Position numbers and translations under genes: made by a program | The notes under the pieces: generated by a model | The model's database searches: none | What the model saw: the letters and a program-made list of their open reading frames with translations, nothing else | Told to the model about the DNA's origin: nothing | Part shown: piece after piece, positions 1 through 12,600 of the stretch | How the letters are laid out: every line of letters starts with the position of its first letter | Position numbering within the stretch: the first letter of the stretch is position 1 | Origin: Branchiostoma floridae | Taxonomy: Eukaryota; Chordata; Leptocardii; Amphioxiformes; Branchiostomatidae | Assembly: GCF_000003815.2 (NCBI RefSeq) | Contig: NC_049982.1 | Coordinates: 3,861,424 to 3,925,423 of the forward strand | Reading direction: 5' to 3' | Length of the DNA stretch: 64,000 nt

Positions 1-445
1 GACTATATGCAATATGACATCAGCATGTACATCAATTTTCAGCCAATTCCAAGAAAAAAAGTTTTGAATCACACTTAAAATCGTACAAAGCAGCTGCGAA
101 ATGAGATGAGGATTAGAAAAAAAAATGGACAACAGAATATACAATTTGTATAATGTCAATCCCAAGGCAGAAAAAAAAAGATGTGAAAGAATGAAAATAA
201 AAATCTGCTGTTTGGCACCCATTTTCTGTGTGTCATGTCAAAGTTCAACCTTCCTGACCACTTTTATTCCATAATGAAGGCAACTTTTTTGGACCAAACT
301 GTTTCTGGGTTTCCCAGAGGACATCATCGATATAACCAAATCACCAAGGCCTAAAAAGAAAAAAAATCATCATGCATTTTATACTTAATTAAAACTAACT
401 GAAAAGTGCTCCCTCCATTCATACAAGTTTAACATGTTTTCTCAC
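1..445. other. MADD intron sequence at window edge
   Basis: AT-rich sequence downstream of MADD exon 18 on the minus strand. I see no coding block or repeat; the next MADD exon must lie outside. Confidence 0.6.
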
Positions 446-647
446 CACGTCCTCGATGTGATCGCTGTATCTGCCCTCCTTGCTGTTCTCCTCGTCCCTG
501 ACTGCGTTCTCCAGAAGCCGGTTGATGACGAACATGCGGAGAGACTCCTGCTCCATCAGTCTCTTCAGCTTCTTCAGCTGCAACCAGCCAACACCCTGGC
601 CTTCCAGAACACTGCTCACAACATCCTTCAGGAACTGTTGGTTCTCA
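446..647 (-). CDS. MADD: MADD exon 18 (last in window)
   Basis: Phase 2 in, 0 out: [40 protein letters not shown], then [27 protein letters not shown]. Donor GTG|GTGAGA. It matches vertebrate [20 protein letters not shown]. The next expected exon (EISRKVYKGM-like) is not seen in 1-445, so the gene runs off the window. Confidence 0.93.
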
Positions 648-3600
648 CTGGAAAAATAAACAAACAAACAAATAAACAACCAGCCAACACCCTGGTCCTC
701 CAGAACACTGCTCACTACGTCCTTCAGGAACTGTTGGTTCTCACTGGAAAAATAAACAAACAAACAAATAAACAAATAAACAACCAGCCGGCACCCTGGC
801 CTTCCAGAACACTGCTCACTACATCCTTCAGGAACTGTTGGTTCTCACTGGAAAAATAAACAAATAAATAAATAAACAAACAACCAGTCAACACCCTGGC
901 CTTCCAGGACACTGCTCACAACATCCTTCAGGAACTGTTGGTTCTCACTGGAAAAATAAACAAACAAACAAATAAACAACCAGCCAACACCCTGGTCCTC
1001 CAGAACACTGCTCACTACGTCCTTCAGGAACTGTTGGTTCTCACTGGAAAAATAAACAAACAAACAAATAAACAAATAAACAACCAGCCGGCACCCTGGC
1101 CTTCCAGAACACTGCTCACTACGTCCTTCAGGAACTGTTGGTTCTCACTGGAAAAAATAATCAGATAAACAAACAAATAAACAACCAGCCGACACCCTGG
1201 CCTTCCAGAACACTGCTCACAACGTCCTTCAGGAACTGTTGGTTCTCACTGGAAAAATAAACACACAAATAATTAAGTAAACAAATAAACAACCAGCCGA
1301 CACCCTGGCCTTCCAGAACACTGCTCACTACATCCTTCAGGAACTGTTGGTTCTCACTGGAAAAATAAACAAACAAATAAATAAACAAATAAACAACCAG
1401 CCGACACCCTGGCCTTCCAGAACACTGCTCACTACGTCCTTCAGGAACTGTTGGTTCTCACTGGAAAAATAAACAAACAAATAAATAAACAACCAACCAG
1501 CCAACACCCTGGCCCTCCAGAAAACTGCTCACTACGTCCTTCAGGAAATGTTGGTACTCACTGGAAAAATAAACAAACAAATAAACAAATAAGCACTCGA
1601 GCACGACTACATCCTTCAGGCCATCTCTTAGTAGATTCTATGGTGGCATAAAAGGAGTGTAGCTGCCCCAGGAGTATCCATTTGCCACCAAAGGATCTGC
1701 AGCTGAGTGCACTGGTCCAAGGCACGGGAGGGGAGATCTTGAAATTTCATTACCATGTTTTTGGTCCTCCCCATGTCCACTTAACTCCAACATGAAAATT
1801 GGCTGGGGTGATCATTTTGTAACCTTGCCAAGCCAGAATCTTGAACAAACTGGGCAAACTGCACCAGTTCACTGCAGGAGCTTTCCAGAGATCGATGAAA
1901 GGGTGCTTGTAAAGACTGCATAACAATGCATGAAGCCAACGTATCGACAGTATCAGCTGTACTCAGATAACACTTTATGACACTCAGGACAAGCAAACTG
2001 AAAACGAGGTGTAAGCATGTACCTGCTGTTGATCCTGGAGGAGTCCGGAGGAGACTGGGGACTTTTGTACCATTAGTCCACAAAACCCTGCTTATAAGTT
2101 TGTCTTTATGATACCTAGGACAAGCACACAGAAAAGAAGGTGTGACCATGTACCTGCTGTTGATCCTGGAGGAGTCTGGAGGGGACTGGGGGCTGCCCTT
2201 GGAGGGGGGAGGGGGTCTCCTGAGGGAGGACTGACTGCTGCTGTGCCTGATCAGGGACTTGTCTGCCAACGCTTTTCTGCTGCTGGGGGCTGGAGGAGAA
2301 CAAAAACAAATCTTGTCGGTGAATCAATACAACAAAGTTTTCTTTTGTACACAACCTTAAAAGAATATTTCAAGTCACTCTGACAACAAAGTAACATTGA
2401 TATCAAAATCAAGTTTCCTAATGAAAAAAACAGTATTGACAGAAACAGTAGAAGCCAGTTAATTGCACACTTGATAATCACACAATTCTGTTAATTGCAC
2501 AAAATCCACAAATCCCATGGTGGTGCGGTTCAGTTTAATAACTACGCTTTGTTGCACCATTCTGATAACTGCATGAAATATACTGGTTAATAGGGTGTGC
2601 AATTAAGCGGCTTCCACTGTATCACTGTAGACTGCCCGCTATCCTTGGAATAACATATGAATGTGCCCAATAAGGCTGGTTGTTTGTCTGTTGGACTCTA
2701 GAACTCTAGTTTAACAAATTCCTATTGTGAACTTCGTCAATTGTGAAAAATAAATCCAAACTCAAATGATGAAAATGAGTCACTATCTATGCCGATAGGA
2801 TCAGGGCAAACAAATAGCATCATGCTTTACTTTGGATGTGCGCATCTTCTAGCGATTCACAGTGGAACCACTGCACAAAATACTCCCCAAACAAGGTCTA
2901 ATAGATGACAGAGGTATAATACTAGGTATGCCACTAAGAGAATCAAATAGAAGGCAAACAGCACAGCAGTACGGAAATCAGCACCACAGACAGCACTGTG
3001 CAGACAAACAACCTGCCATACTGTGCCACATTGATATGTCAATCCAAGGATAAAAGGCAATCTACAGTGATATTCTGTCAATATTGATTTTCTTCTTTAT
3101 TAGAAAGCTTGATTTAAGTATGTTACTTTGGTGTCAGAGTTCCATGAAATAGTTTTTTAGACCTGGGCAGATGAATATCACCAGACATAAATTTTTTCAG
3201 GACTGAAACATGAAACACATTTTTTCCTAGGCCTTGTCCACATATTACTAACATCATCACTACTGCCCTAGATAATATAGGAGAGATCGAGAAGAGTAAA
3301 GACCAACCTCGTGGGAAAGGGCCAAAGGACTTGCCACCATCACTTCCCCTTGACCTGGTGCTGAGGGTGGACACTCCACTGCTGCTCCTCTGTAGGCTAT
3401 CTGCTAACAGGAACATTGTCACAACATTCAGCTCGAGTTCAATGTAACATTCTATCATCAAAACTAAAATCAAGATTAAACTATTCACGGATGTAAGATC
3501 AAGATTGTTGTTCAAGGAACTAGGAGCATTTCTTCCCTTGAATAACTTGAGAACATCTGCATGATTTAAGATTTTTAAACCAAACAGATGATGAAAAACA

Positions 3601-6600
3601 GTTAACACATTGCTAAGGCTGACTAGATATGGCAAGTGGCTGTACAAGTCTTTTAACAATAAAGTACACCTCTACTTTTTAAAGGTGCAAACTATATTTT
3701 GTGCCATAACAGTGTGCAGGAAAACGTGAAAATTTTCACATTATGTAGTACTACATAATAATACAACATTTAGTTATACATAATGGCAATCCCTGTATTT
3801 CTATTGAAATAACTAGTGATGATTTAAATGGAGTTGATATGCTTAAATGAGTGATTCTTTGCTGAAGATGAATACTGTTACACTACAAACTTTAAAAACA
3901 GATTGTAAGATGGGCAGTGTCTCTACTTTTAGCTTAGTGTTGGGTCAAAAAACCTGAAGAAAAGTAAGAAATTTGAACCCAGAGAGCTAACATAAAGTTA
4001 GAACCTACAAGTGACATAATAGATAGTGTGTATTGTATAGTTCTTCAAATTAACAATAGACACATGTCAAGTAACTTCACATTTTACTGTACTTAACCAA
4101 TTGAACAAGACTTGAACATAGAATGATAACTAAGACTAGTTCAACAAAAGAGTCAAAGACACACTTACAGAACTGGAGAGGAAGACTTATTGGTACACTG
4201 TACAGTACCCTACTTCCCATGCACTGGAAAATGAGGACATGCTACAAAAAGGCTCCGCCAGTGGGGCGTCGCCAAAAACAGTGGTGAAGAAACCAAACGG
4301 AAGTTAGGCAGTGTGACTGAACAAAGGTTACGGTGAAAAAAACGTAGTAGTCGTAAAGCCAAATCATATTTAGAAGCTCAAAAACAAGAGCTGGAAAATC
4401 ATGCTAAAATTCATTGAGACACACAAGCTAAGTTTCTCTTTGATCAACTCTCTACAACATCACCATGAATTAAAACAACTGAAAACAGTCCGTTTTAGAT
4501 CTAGTGAGAAATGGCGATTTTGCAACACGGCATTGTGGGAAGGCTACAGCAGAGCATGCTGGGAAACCAGGTACTGTGGACGTACTTGCGAATGAGAAAA
4601 AGCTACTCATGCTGCTTTTCATACGTGTGTAACCGTTGCGGTCGCTGCTTGTTGCCGAGGAAACCGACTCGGCGTCCGACTGGTCAATCTTCAGGTTGGA
4701 GATCTTGCTGGCGATGGACGCCAGCGACCACGTTGACTGGGGATCGCCTACCGAGGGGTGGAAACGAAGGAAGGTTTACATGTGTCAAAACCTTTTGAGA
4801 TATCTACCATATCATGCTGTAATTGTTCTTATCAGGAACACTTATAATACTAATCTATACCAAGGCAAGCAACCACGTAGACTGGGGATCGCCTACCGAG
4901 GGGTGGAAACGAAGGAAGGTTTACATGTGTCAAAACCTTTAGAGAAATCTACTATATTGTGCTGTTAGTAATTCTTCTTATCAGTAACATTTTGGAGATC
5001 TTGATGGCAATGGATGCCAGCGACCACGTCGACTAGGGGTCACCTTCCAGGGAAAACGTACGAAGGTTTAAGCGTGTCAATACCTGTGATATTTCTACTG
5101 AGAAAATAAAGCACAAACAATTGTCAAGATATTGACAATTTTTAACTACCAGGCAAGTTAGATTTTTTTCTATTGAGTGAGATTTTTATACACTTGCTAC
5201 ATTTGTACTTTTAAACTTAACAAGAATTCCATCGATGGAAGTGAAAATACAGAAAAATGTCATTCAAACTTCAGGCAAGTGAAAAGTTGGTTTGGGCAAG
5301 TAAATTTTTTATGTACTTGCCCAACAGGACAAGTGAATTTTAGAAAACTTGTCCAACCCTGACCAAATGAAAAACGACACCCACCACCTCCTTGAGATCT
5401 CACCTTTCTCCACCAGACTGGGCAGCCCCGCGCCCCTGCCCGTCCCGTCCCCGTGCACAGGCAGCTCGTACATGGACATGGACGGGCCGTAGGGGCGCGA
5501 CTTGGGGATGTTGTTGTTGTCGGTCTCCAGCTCAGGCCGGCCCTTGGCCTGCTTGGCGATGTACTCCAAGGCGTCGGTCTTGGACGGGTGGCTAGAGTCG
5601 GAGTCGTAGTTCAGAGAGTCGATGTCTGCGTCGGTGTCATTTCCTCTGTCACCCTGGAGATTGTTTCAGAATGAATAACTGAACAACTTGATTTAACCCA
5701 GTTAAGCTCATTGAAAAAGTTGTTGCTATTTTGGCTGTGACAGGAAAGACATTGTTCAGTTACCATAATTTTTTTTAAAACAACCAAAGAAAATCCTCTC
5801 TTTTGACATACACTGCATGAACTGTGACTCCAATTCTAAGGATTTTTCAATAGGGTGGCATGTGGCACAATCAACAGCAGCCCAAACTCAAACTCTTGAA
5901 AGAGTCTGGCACATTTCAAACCATCAAACAGAAAGCAACACAAGGCAGGCCTAAAACGTATTCTCACACAAGATTTCCAATAATAAAATCAAAGGACTAG
6001 TATTGCTTATGTACATGTCTGTGTATACAGGTTGTATGTACATGTATATGTCTGTGGTCACAATACCAGGCTGCTGCCTTGTGTTCAAATTGTATTGTAC
6101 TTGTCACAACCTGAATAAAGTGCTGTTTGAGCCTTTTCATGTCGAACATAAAATCAAGTGGATGTCCAAATCTGTGATAAAAGCTAGCAACAACACCAGC
6201 AACACAATATAATTATGAATGTATTTTACCTCTTCGTGGAACATGGGGTTGATGGCTTGTTTCTCGGAGTCCGGGGAGGGCGTGGTGGCTGTGGAGTGGG
6301 GAGACATGGTAACGGGGGAGGGGCTCTCCTGCAGCATTGGTGGAACCTGTAGGAGAAGAAAGATGCACCACATGAAACCAGATTGTTTTTGCTGTTTGTT
6401 TTTTTTCTTTCTTCCTCTTGGCAGAAAGGGTTTGCAGAAAAGGCTGGACTGTGCATAAGGCCTGGTTACCTGGGCTGGCTATCATGTCAGGCTAGTTAGA
6501 TACACCCATTTATAGCCCCAATTCTTTTTGGGGGGGGGCATGGTGACGGGGGAGGGGCTCTCCTGTAGTATTGGTGGAGCATGTGGGAGAAAGATGTGCC

Positions 6601-9600
6601 ACATAAGGTAACTGTCACACAGTACAGGTGCTGAGGACCAGGTTCTGGTCAAGACCTGAACCTGATTGTCTGCGAAAACTTGTGAATGGGTGATACTGAA
6701 AGCAATGGTCCATCCTGCCGGTATAATACATGTGTATGTTCATAGTCGATACTATCTGAAACATGTAACCGTTTCCAAAATCACATACTGTTGCATAAGT
6801 AACTGTTTTTTGGCGTTACCTGGATGTTGCAGTGGCAAGATATGATGATGGATGTAAAAAAAGTGCACAATCAGTCACATGCACCCAGTAATATGACTTG
6901 TTGCAGCTGCACCTGGTTGCTTACCTGTAATGTGCTGGGTGGCGAGCAGTGAGCCAGGGCCTCTCTGTCTACCTCAATCTCAGGGACACCTGTGGACGAC
7001 AGACACCGACCGACATGTCCTAAACTTTACTAGAGGCACAAACAGGGCAGGGCAGTCAACAGGCCTTCAACAGTTCTGCTGCAGACTAACAGTGGGTTCT
7101 AGATACCAGCATTCAGAATTTGACATTTTGTGTAGTTTATTCAATCATAGACCAAGGAGATTAATATATAGAGACCTCCTTGGATAGACTAATTCCAGCT
7201 GCAGACTCGTTATGCATAGTTGTTTGTTTGTATTTGTGCATTTCAACTTTCAATTTTTTGTTCTGCATTTTCAGTTTTGATGGAAATTGGCAAGGCTATG
7301 GGATCAGTCCATTGTTACTGCCAGTCCTTTTTAGAGTGGACGATTTTCTTTTGTAACTTCGTCCTCTTTGCTTGTTGTTATCCAAGGAAAAGACTGATGT
7401 ACTTTGTGAAGCAAGTGTAGAATGCAGCTTTCTGTTGAAGGCCCTTTCTTGTCCCTTCTTGCCCCCAAAAGTAGACAGAAACATGCAACAAAATGACAAC
7501 AGCAACAGAAAGAGAATGAGAGACCAAGGGTATAGGAGAAGCTCGAAACGCAGCAGGGGAAAAAACTGACAGTCAGACTTCCCGTTTCTACGGTAACCGT
7601 AGAACATCCTTCCCATGATGCACTGCTGTTGTCATGGTAACACATTTTCTACACATGCGCATGTCCAACATGCGAGTCGGCCGTTATCCAAGCCTACCAT
7701 TCTCGATTGCGAGGTTCGAACAAAGGAAGAGCAAACCGAGAAGACCTCATGCTACTTCAGGCCTGACCCTACAACAGAATAAGGAAGGAAAAAAGAAAAG
7801 GAAGGACAGAGCAAAACGGTATGTATAATGAATCATAAGGAAAGAGGTCTAAGACTAAGAACACAGAACATGCTACTAACTTGGAGTAGTACCACTAATG
7901 CCACTGTTAATCATGTCCGTCACAAAGTCACTTAGTGACGAATAGGACGAACTTGTCGTGGATCCGCCCGCGTCGTCCTCGCTGACCTCCGACCCCGTGT
8001 CGCTGCCCGACTCGTCCGTGGGAGGCTCCGATTGGTCGTCCACCTGGTCGGTCAGGGCGAGCTCGAGCGCGGAGGCCAGGGTGGAGTTGTCGTCGTACAC
8101 GTTGAACTGTACAGCGGCCAGCTGGTGTGCGTACCACTTCGGCTTGTCTCCTATCAGCACGGGGTCATGCACAGCTACAGGGGGCAGGAAACAAGAGAGA
8201 GAGAGAAAACTGGTTACATCAGCTGGTGAGCGTACCACTTCGGCTTGTCTCCTATCAGCACAGGGTCATGAACAGCTAAAGGGGGCAGGAAACAAGAGAG
8301 AGAGAGAAAAATGGTTACATCAGCTGGTGAGCGTACCACTTTGGCTTGTCTCCTATCAGCACGGGGTCATGGACAGCTGCAGGAAACAGGAAACATGAGA
8401 GAGAGAGAGAACTGGTTACATCAGCTGGTGTGCGTACCACTTCGGCTTGTCTCCTATCAGCACGGGGTCATGAACAGCTGAAGGGGGCAGGAAACAAGAG
8501 AGAGAGAGAGAAATGGTTACATCATTGAATGATAAAACTCTTGCAGCACCAATCAGTAATGTCAATGAAGGTAAGACATCGAGGTAGAAATTACATTATG
8601 CAAAATAGATAAATCAACCAGAAGGGTTCTCTAAGAATTTATCAATTATTACCATTATTATGATGGTGATTACCATGGTATGGCTGATAATTGTCCAATT
8701 CAACTTGAACGATGATGATCATTTGATATACAAGACATTACTGTATTACATGAAAAAACTGGTGATCCCTACGATGCAATTCTAAAATCAAAACTAAAAG
8801 AACATGGTTTGACTTACTGTTTTGTATTCTCTGAAAGGTTGTGTTTGTCGGCGCCAGGCACCATTCTCCAAAATACTCCACCGCCTGCATCATGTAACAA
8901 CACAGAGTTAAAGTTCATGAGTTGTAAAACTCAGAGCTATACCATTAACATGCAAGAACATACTTGTAACTGCACCCATCACTGTGTTGGTCCCCAATCG
9001 TTTGTCTGTTCTGAGCAAAGCACACTGGAATGTTAACGCCATTGGATAGCGCCTGGATAAGGCCAATGATTAAAATATGTTGCAAAGCTCTTACTATTGT
9101 TACAGTAGAGCAAAAAGTCTGTGGTTTATGCAGGAGCATCATTGACATCATAGTAATTCTAAGTTGAATCCCCCGGTGTCCATCTTGGCGAGTAAGTGGA
9201 TTAAACAATGGCAAATCTGAGTGCTTTAAGGGCTTACACTGCAATCCAACATGGCGCAGTTGATTACCAAAAGTTGTATAAAAGATGACACATCTCTATG
9301 AAAATGCTACAGATTTGAGTATCCCTCACCTGAGTGGAAGCCAGTCTCTTGATGAAGTCCGTCTGCTTGCCCCTGGACTTGAGGAATGTGGCGAGCTGGA
9401 AGGCCACGACCGGGCGCGGGTACAGTCTCAGGGTGCGGGTGTGCACCCAGTGGTCACCCAGCACGTTCTTAGAGGTGAAGAACTTCACCATCGCAACTCT
9501 GAGGAAATAAATTTTTAAAAATCTCAATCTTGTGTCTTACTACAATTTAATATATTTTTTTCCTATAAAGCTCATGTATGTCATCTCCAGACAGCTGGGT

Positions 9601-12600
9601 TGCCACTTCAACTTAAGAAATTTGATTTCCAAGAGGCAAAACCCAGTCCTAGTATCCATGATTGCTACAGAGGCAGAATCTGTAATTTTCATGACTGACC
9701 TCCTCTTTCTTCATTCCTTTGAGGCAGCCGCCCTCATCATGTTGAGGATTCTGCAGCTTTTAAATATCACGGGGTCTACTGCCCAAGCTGGGAGGAGTTA
9801 AACTTTGGATTTAAAAGTTGAAAGAGTTGTCGAGAGTGCCACCTCTGCCGGAAGATTATTTCACTTTCTGATCTGACCTGGTTACTAGCATGCTATGTCA
9901 ACAGAATCCACATCATTCCCATAGATGAGTGGGTTTAAGCCCATCTCAGGAGCAAAATTTGTAGGACTTTAAACACGTATCAACAATAACTAACAGTAGG
10001 AGAACCCTGTGAGACATTAAAAAATATGTCTAACGATGACTGACCTGGTTGCTATGTCGACAGAATCCACATCATTCCCATAGATGAGCCGGTTTAAGCC
10101 CATCTCAGGAGCAAAATTTGTAGGACTGTAAACACGGATCAACAATAACTAACAGTAGGAGAACCCTGTGAGACATTAAAAAATATGTATAACGATGACT
10201 GACCTGGTTGCTATGTCGACAGAATCCACATCATTCCCATAGATGAGCCGGTTAAAGCCCATCTCAAGGGTCATATTGCATTGTAAACAAATATCCACGA
10301 TGACTACAGTAAGAGAACCCTGTGAGACATTAAAAAATGTGTCTAACGATGACTGACCTGGTTGCTATGTCGACAGAATCCACATCATTCCCATAGATGA
10401 GCCGGTTAAAGCTCATCTCAAGGGTCAGATTTGTAGCTCTGTAAACAAATATCCATGATGACTACAGTAGGAGAACCCTGTGAGACATTGAAAAATGTGT
10501 CTAACGATGACTGACCTGGTTGCTATGTCGACAGAATCCACATCATTCCCATAGATGAGCGGGTTAAAGCCCATCTCAGGGGTTGACGGGGAAGCGTTCC
10601 TCACCGGTACGGCCAGGTTTTCCTCCTGCACCTTGTCCAGGTTGAGGATGGGCTGAGGGGCCATGCTCATACTGGACAGGGCCTGGAAGGGGAGGTTACA
10701 TAGATTAGCATAGTACTGAGGGGCCATGCTCATACTGGACAGGGCCTGGAAGGGTTTGGTACATAGATTAGCATAGTACTGAGGGGCCATGCTCATACTG
10801 GACAGGGCCTGGAAGGGTTGGTACATACATGTAGATTAGCATTAGTACTGAGGGGCCATGCTCATACTGGACAGGGCCTGGAAGGGGAGGTTACATAGAT
10901 TAGCATAGTACTGAGGGGCCATGCTCATACTGGACAGGGCCTGGAAGGGTTGGTACATACATGTAGATTAGCATTAGTACTGAGGGGCCATGCTCATACT
11001 GGACAGGGCCTGGAAGGGTTGGTACATACATGTAGATTAGCATAGTACTGAGGGGCCATGCTCATACTGGACAGGGCCTGTAAGGGGAGGTTACATAGAT
11101 TAGCATAGTACTGACCATGCTCATACTGGACAGGGCCTGGAAGGGGAGGTTACATAGATTAGCATTAGTACTGAGGGGCCATGCTCATACTGGACAGGGC
11201 CTGGAAGGGGAGGTTACATAGATTAGCATAGTACTGAGGGGCCATGCTCATACTGGACAAGGCCTGGAAGGGGAGGTTACATAGATTAGCATTAGTACTG
11301 AGGGGCCATGCTCATACTGGACAGGGCCTGGAAGGGTTTGGTAAATAGATGGGTGTTAATTACTCAATGACATTGAACTTTGTTGCAAGATCATGCCTGA
11401 AGGCAACAATGGTATACAGAATTGTATACAATTGGCTGAAAGGTGTCAAGGGCCATGCTTATACTGGACAGGGCCTGGAAGGGTTTGTTACATACAATGT
11501 AGATTAGCATACTTTATACAACTGTCTAAATGCCGAGGGGCCATGCTCATACTGTACAGGGCCTGGAAGGGTTTGGTACATATATTAGCATACTTTATAC
11601 AACTGTCTAAATGCTTAGGGGCCATGCTCATACTGGACAGGGCCTGGAAGCGTTTGGTACATAGATTAGCATAGTACTGAGGGGCCATGCTCATACTGGA
11701 CAGGGCCTGGAAGGGGAGGTTACATAGATTAGCATTAGTACTGAGGGGCCATGCTCATACTGGACAGGGCCTGTCAGGGTTGGTACATAGATTAACATAC
11801 TTTATACAATAGTGTAAAAGCTAAGGGGCCATGCTCATACTGGACAGGGCCTGGAAGGGTTTGGTACATAGATTAGCATTAGTACTGAGGGGGCCATGCT
11901 CATACTGGACAGGGCCTTGAAGGGTTTGGTACATAGATAAGCATTAGTACTGAGGGGCCATGCTCATACTGGACAGGGCCTGGAAGGGGAGGTTACATAG
12001 ATTAGCATAGTACTGAGGGGCCATGCTCATACTGGACAGGGCCTGGAAGGGTTTGGTACATAGATTAGCATTAGTACTGAGGGGCCATGCTCATACTGGA
12101 CAGGGCCTGGAAGGGGAGGTTACATAGATTAACATAGTACTGAGGGGCCATGCTCATACTGGACAGGGCCTGGAAGGGTTGGTACATACATGTAGATTAG
12201 CATTAGTACTGAGGGGCCATGCTCATACTGGACAGGGCCTGGAAGGGTTGGTACATACATGTAGATTAGCATAGTACTGAGGGGCCATGCTCATACTGGA
12301 CAGGGCCTGTAAGGGGAGGTTACATAGATTAGCATAGTACTGACCATGCTCATACTGGACAGGGCCTGGAAGGGGAGGTTACATAGATTAGCATGGTACT
12401 GAGGGGCCATGCTCATACTGGACAGGGCCTGCAAGGGGAGGTTACATAGATTAGCATAGTACTGACCATGCTCATACTGGACAGGGCCTGTAAGGGGAGG
12501 TTACATAGATTAGCATAGTACTGACCATGCTCATACTGGACAGGGCCTGTAAGGGGAGGTTACATAGATTAGCATGGTACTGAGGGGCCATGCTCATACT

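Noticed and set aside
434-859. 141-codon plus-strand frame
   Set aside because: Antisense of MADD exon 18 and its repeats.
2154-2280. Acceptors at the CAGCAGCAG run for MADD exon 17
   Set aside because: All leave the wrong phase relative to exon 16; the upstream CTCCAG keeps it.
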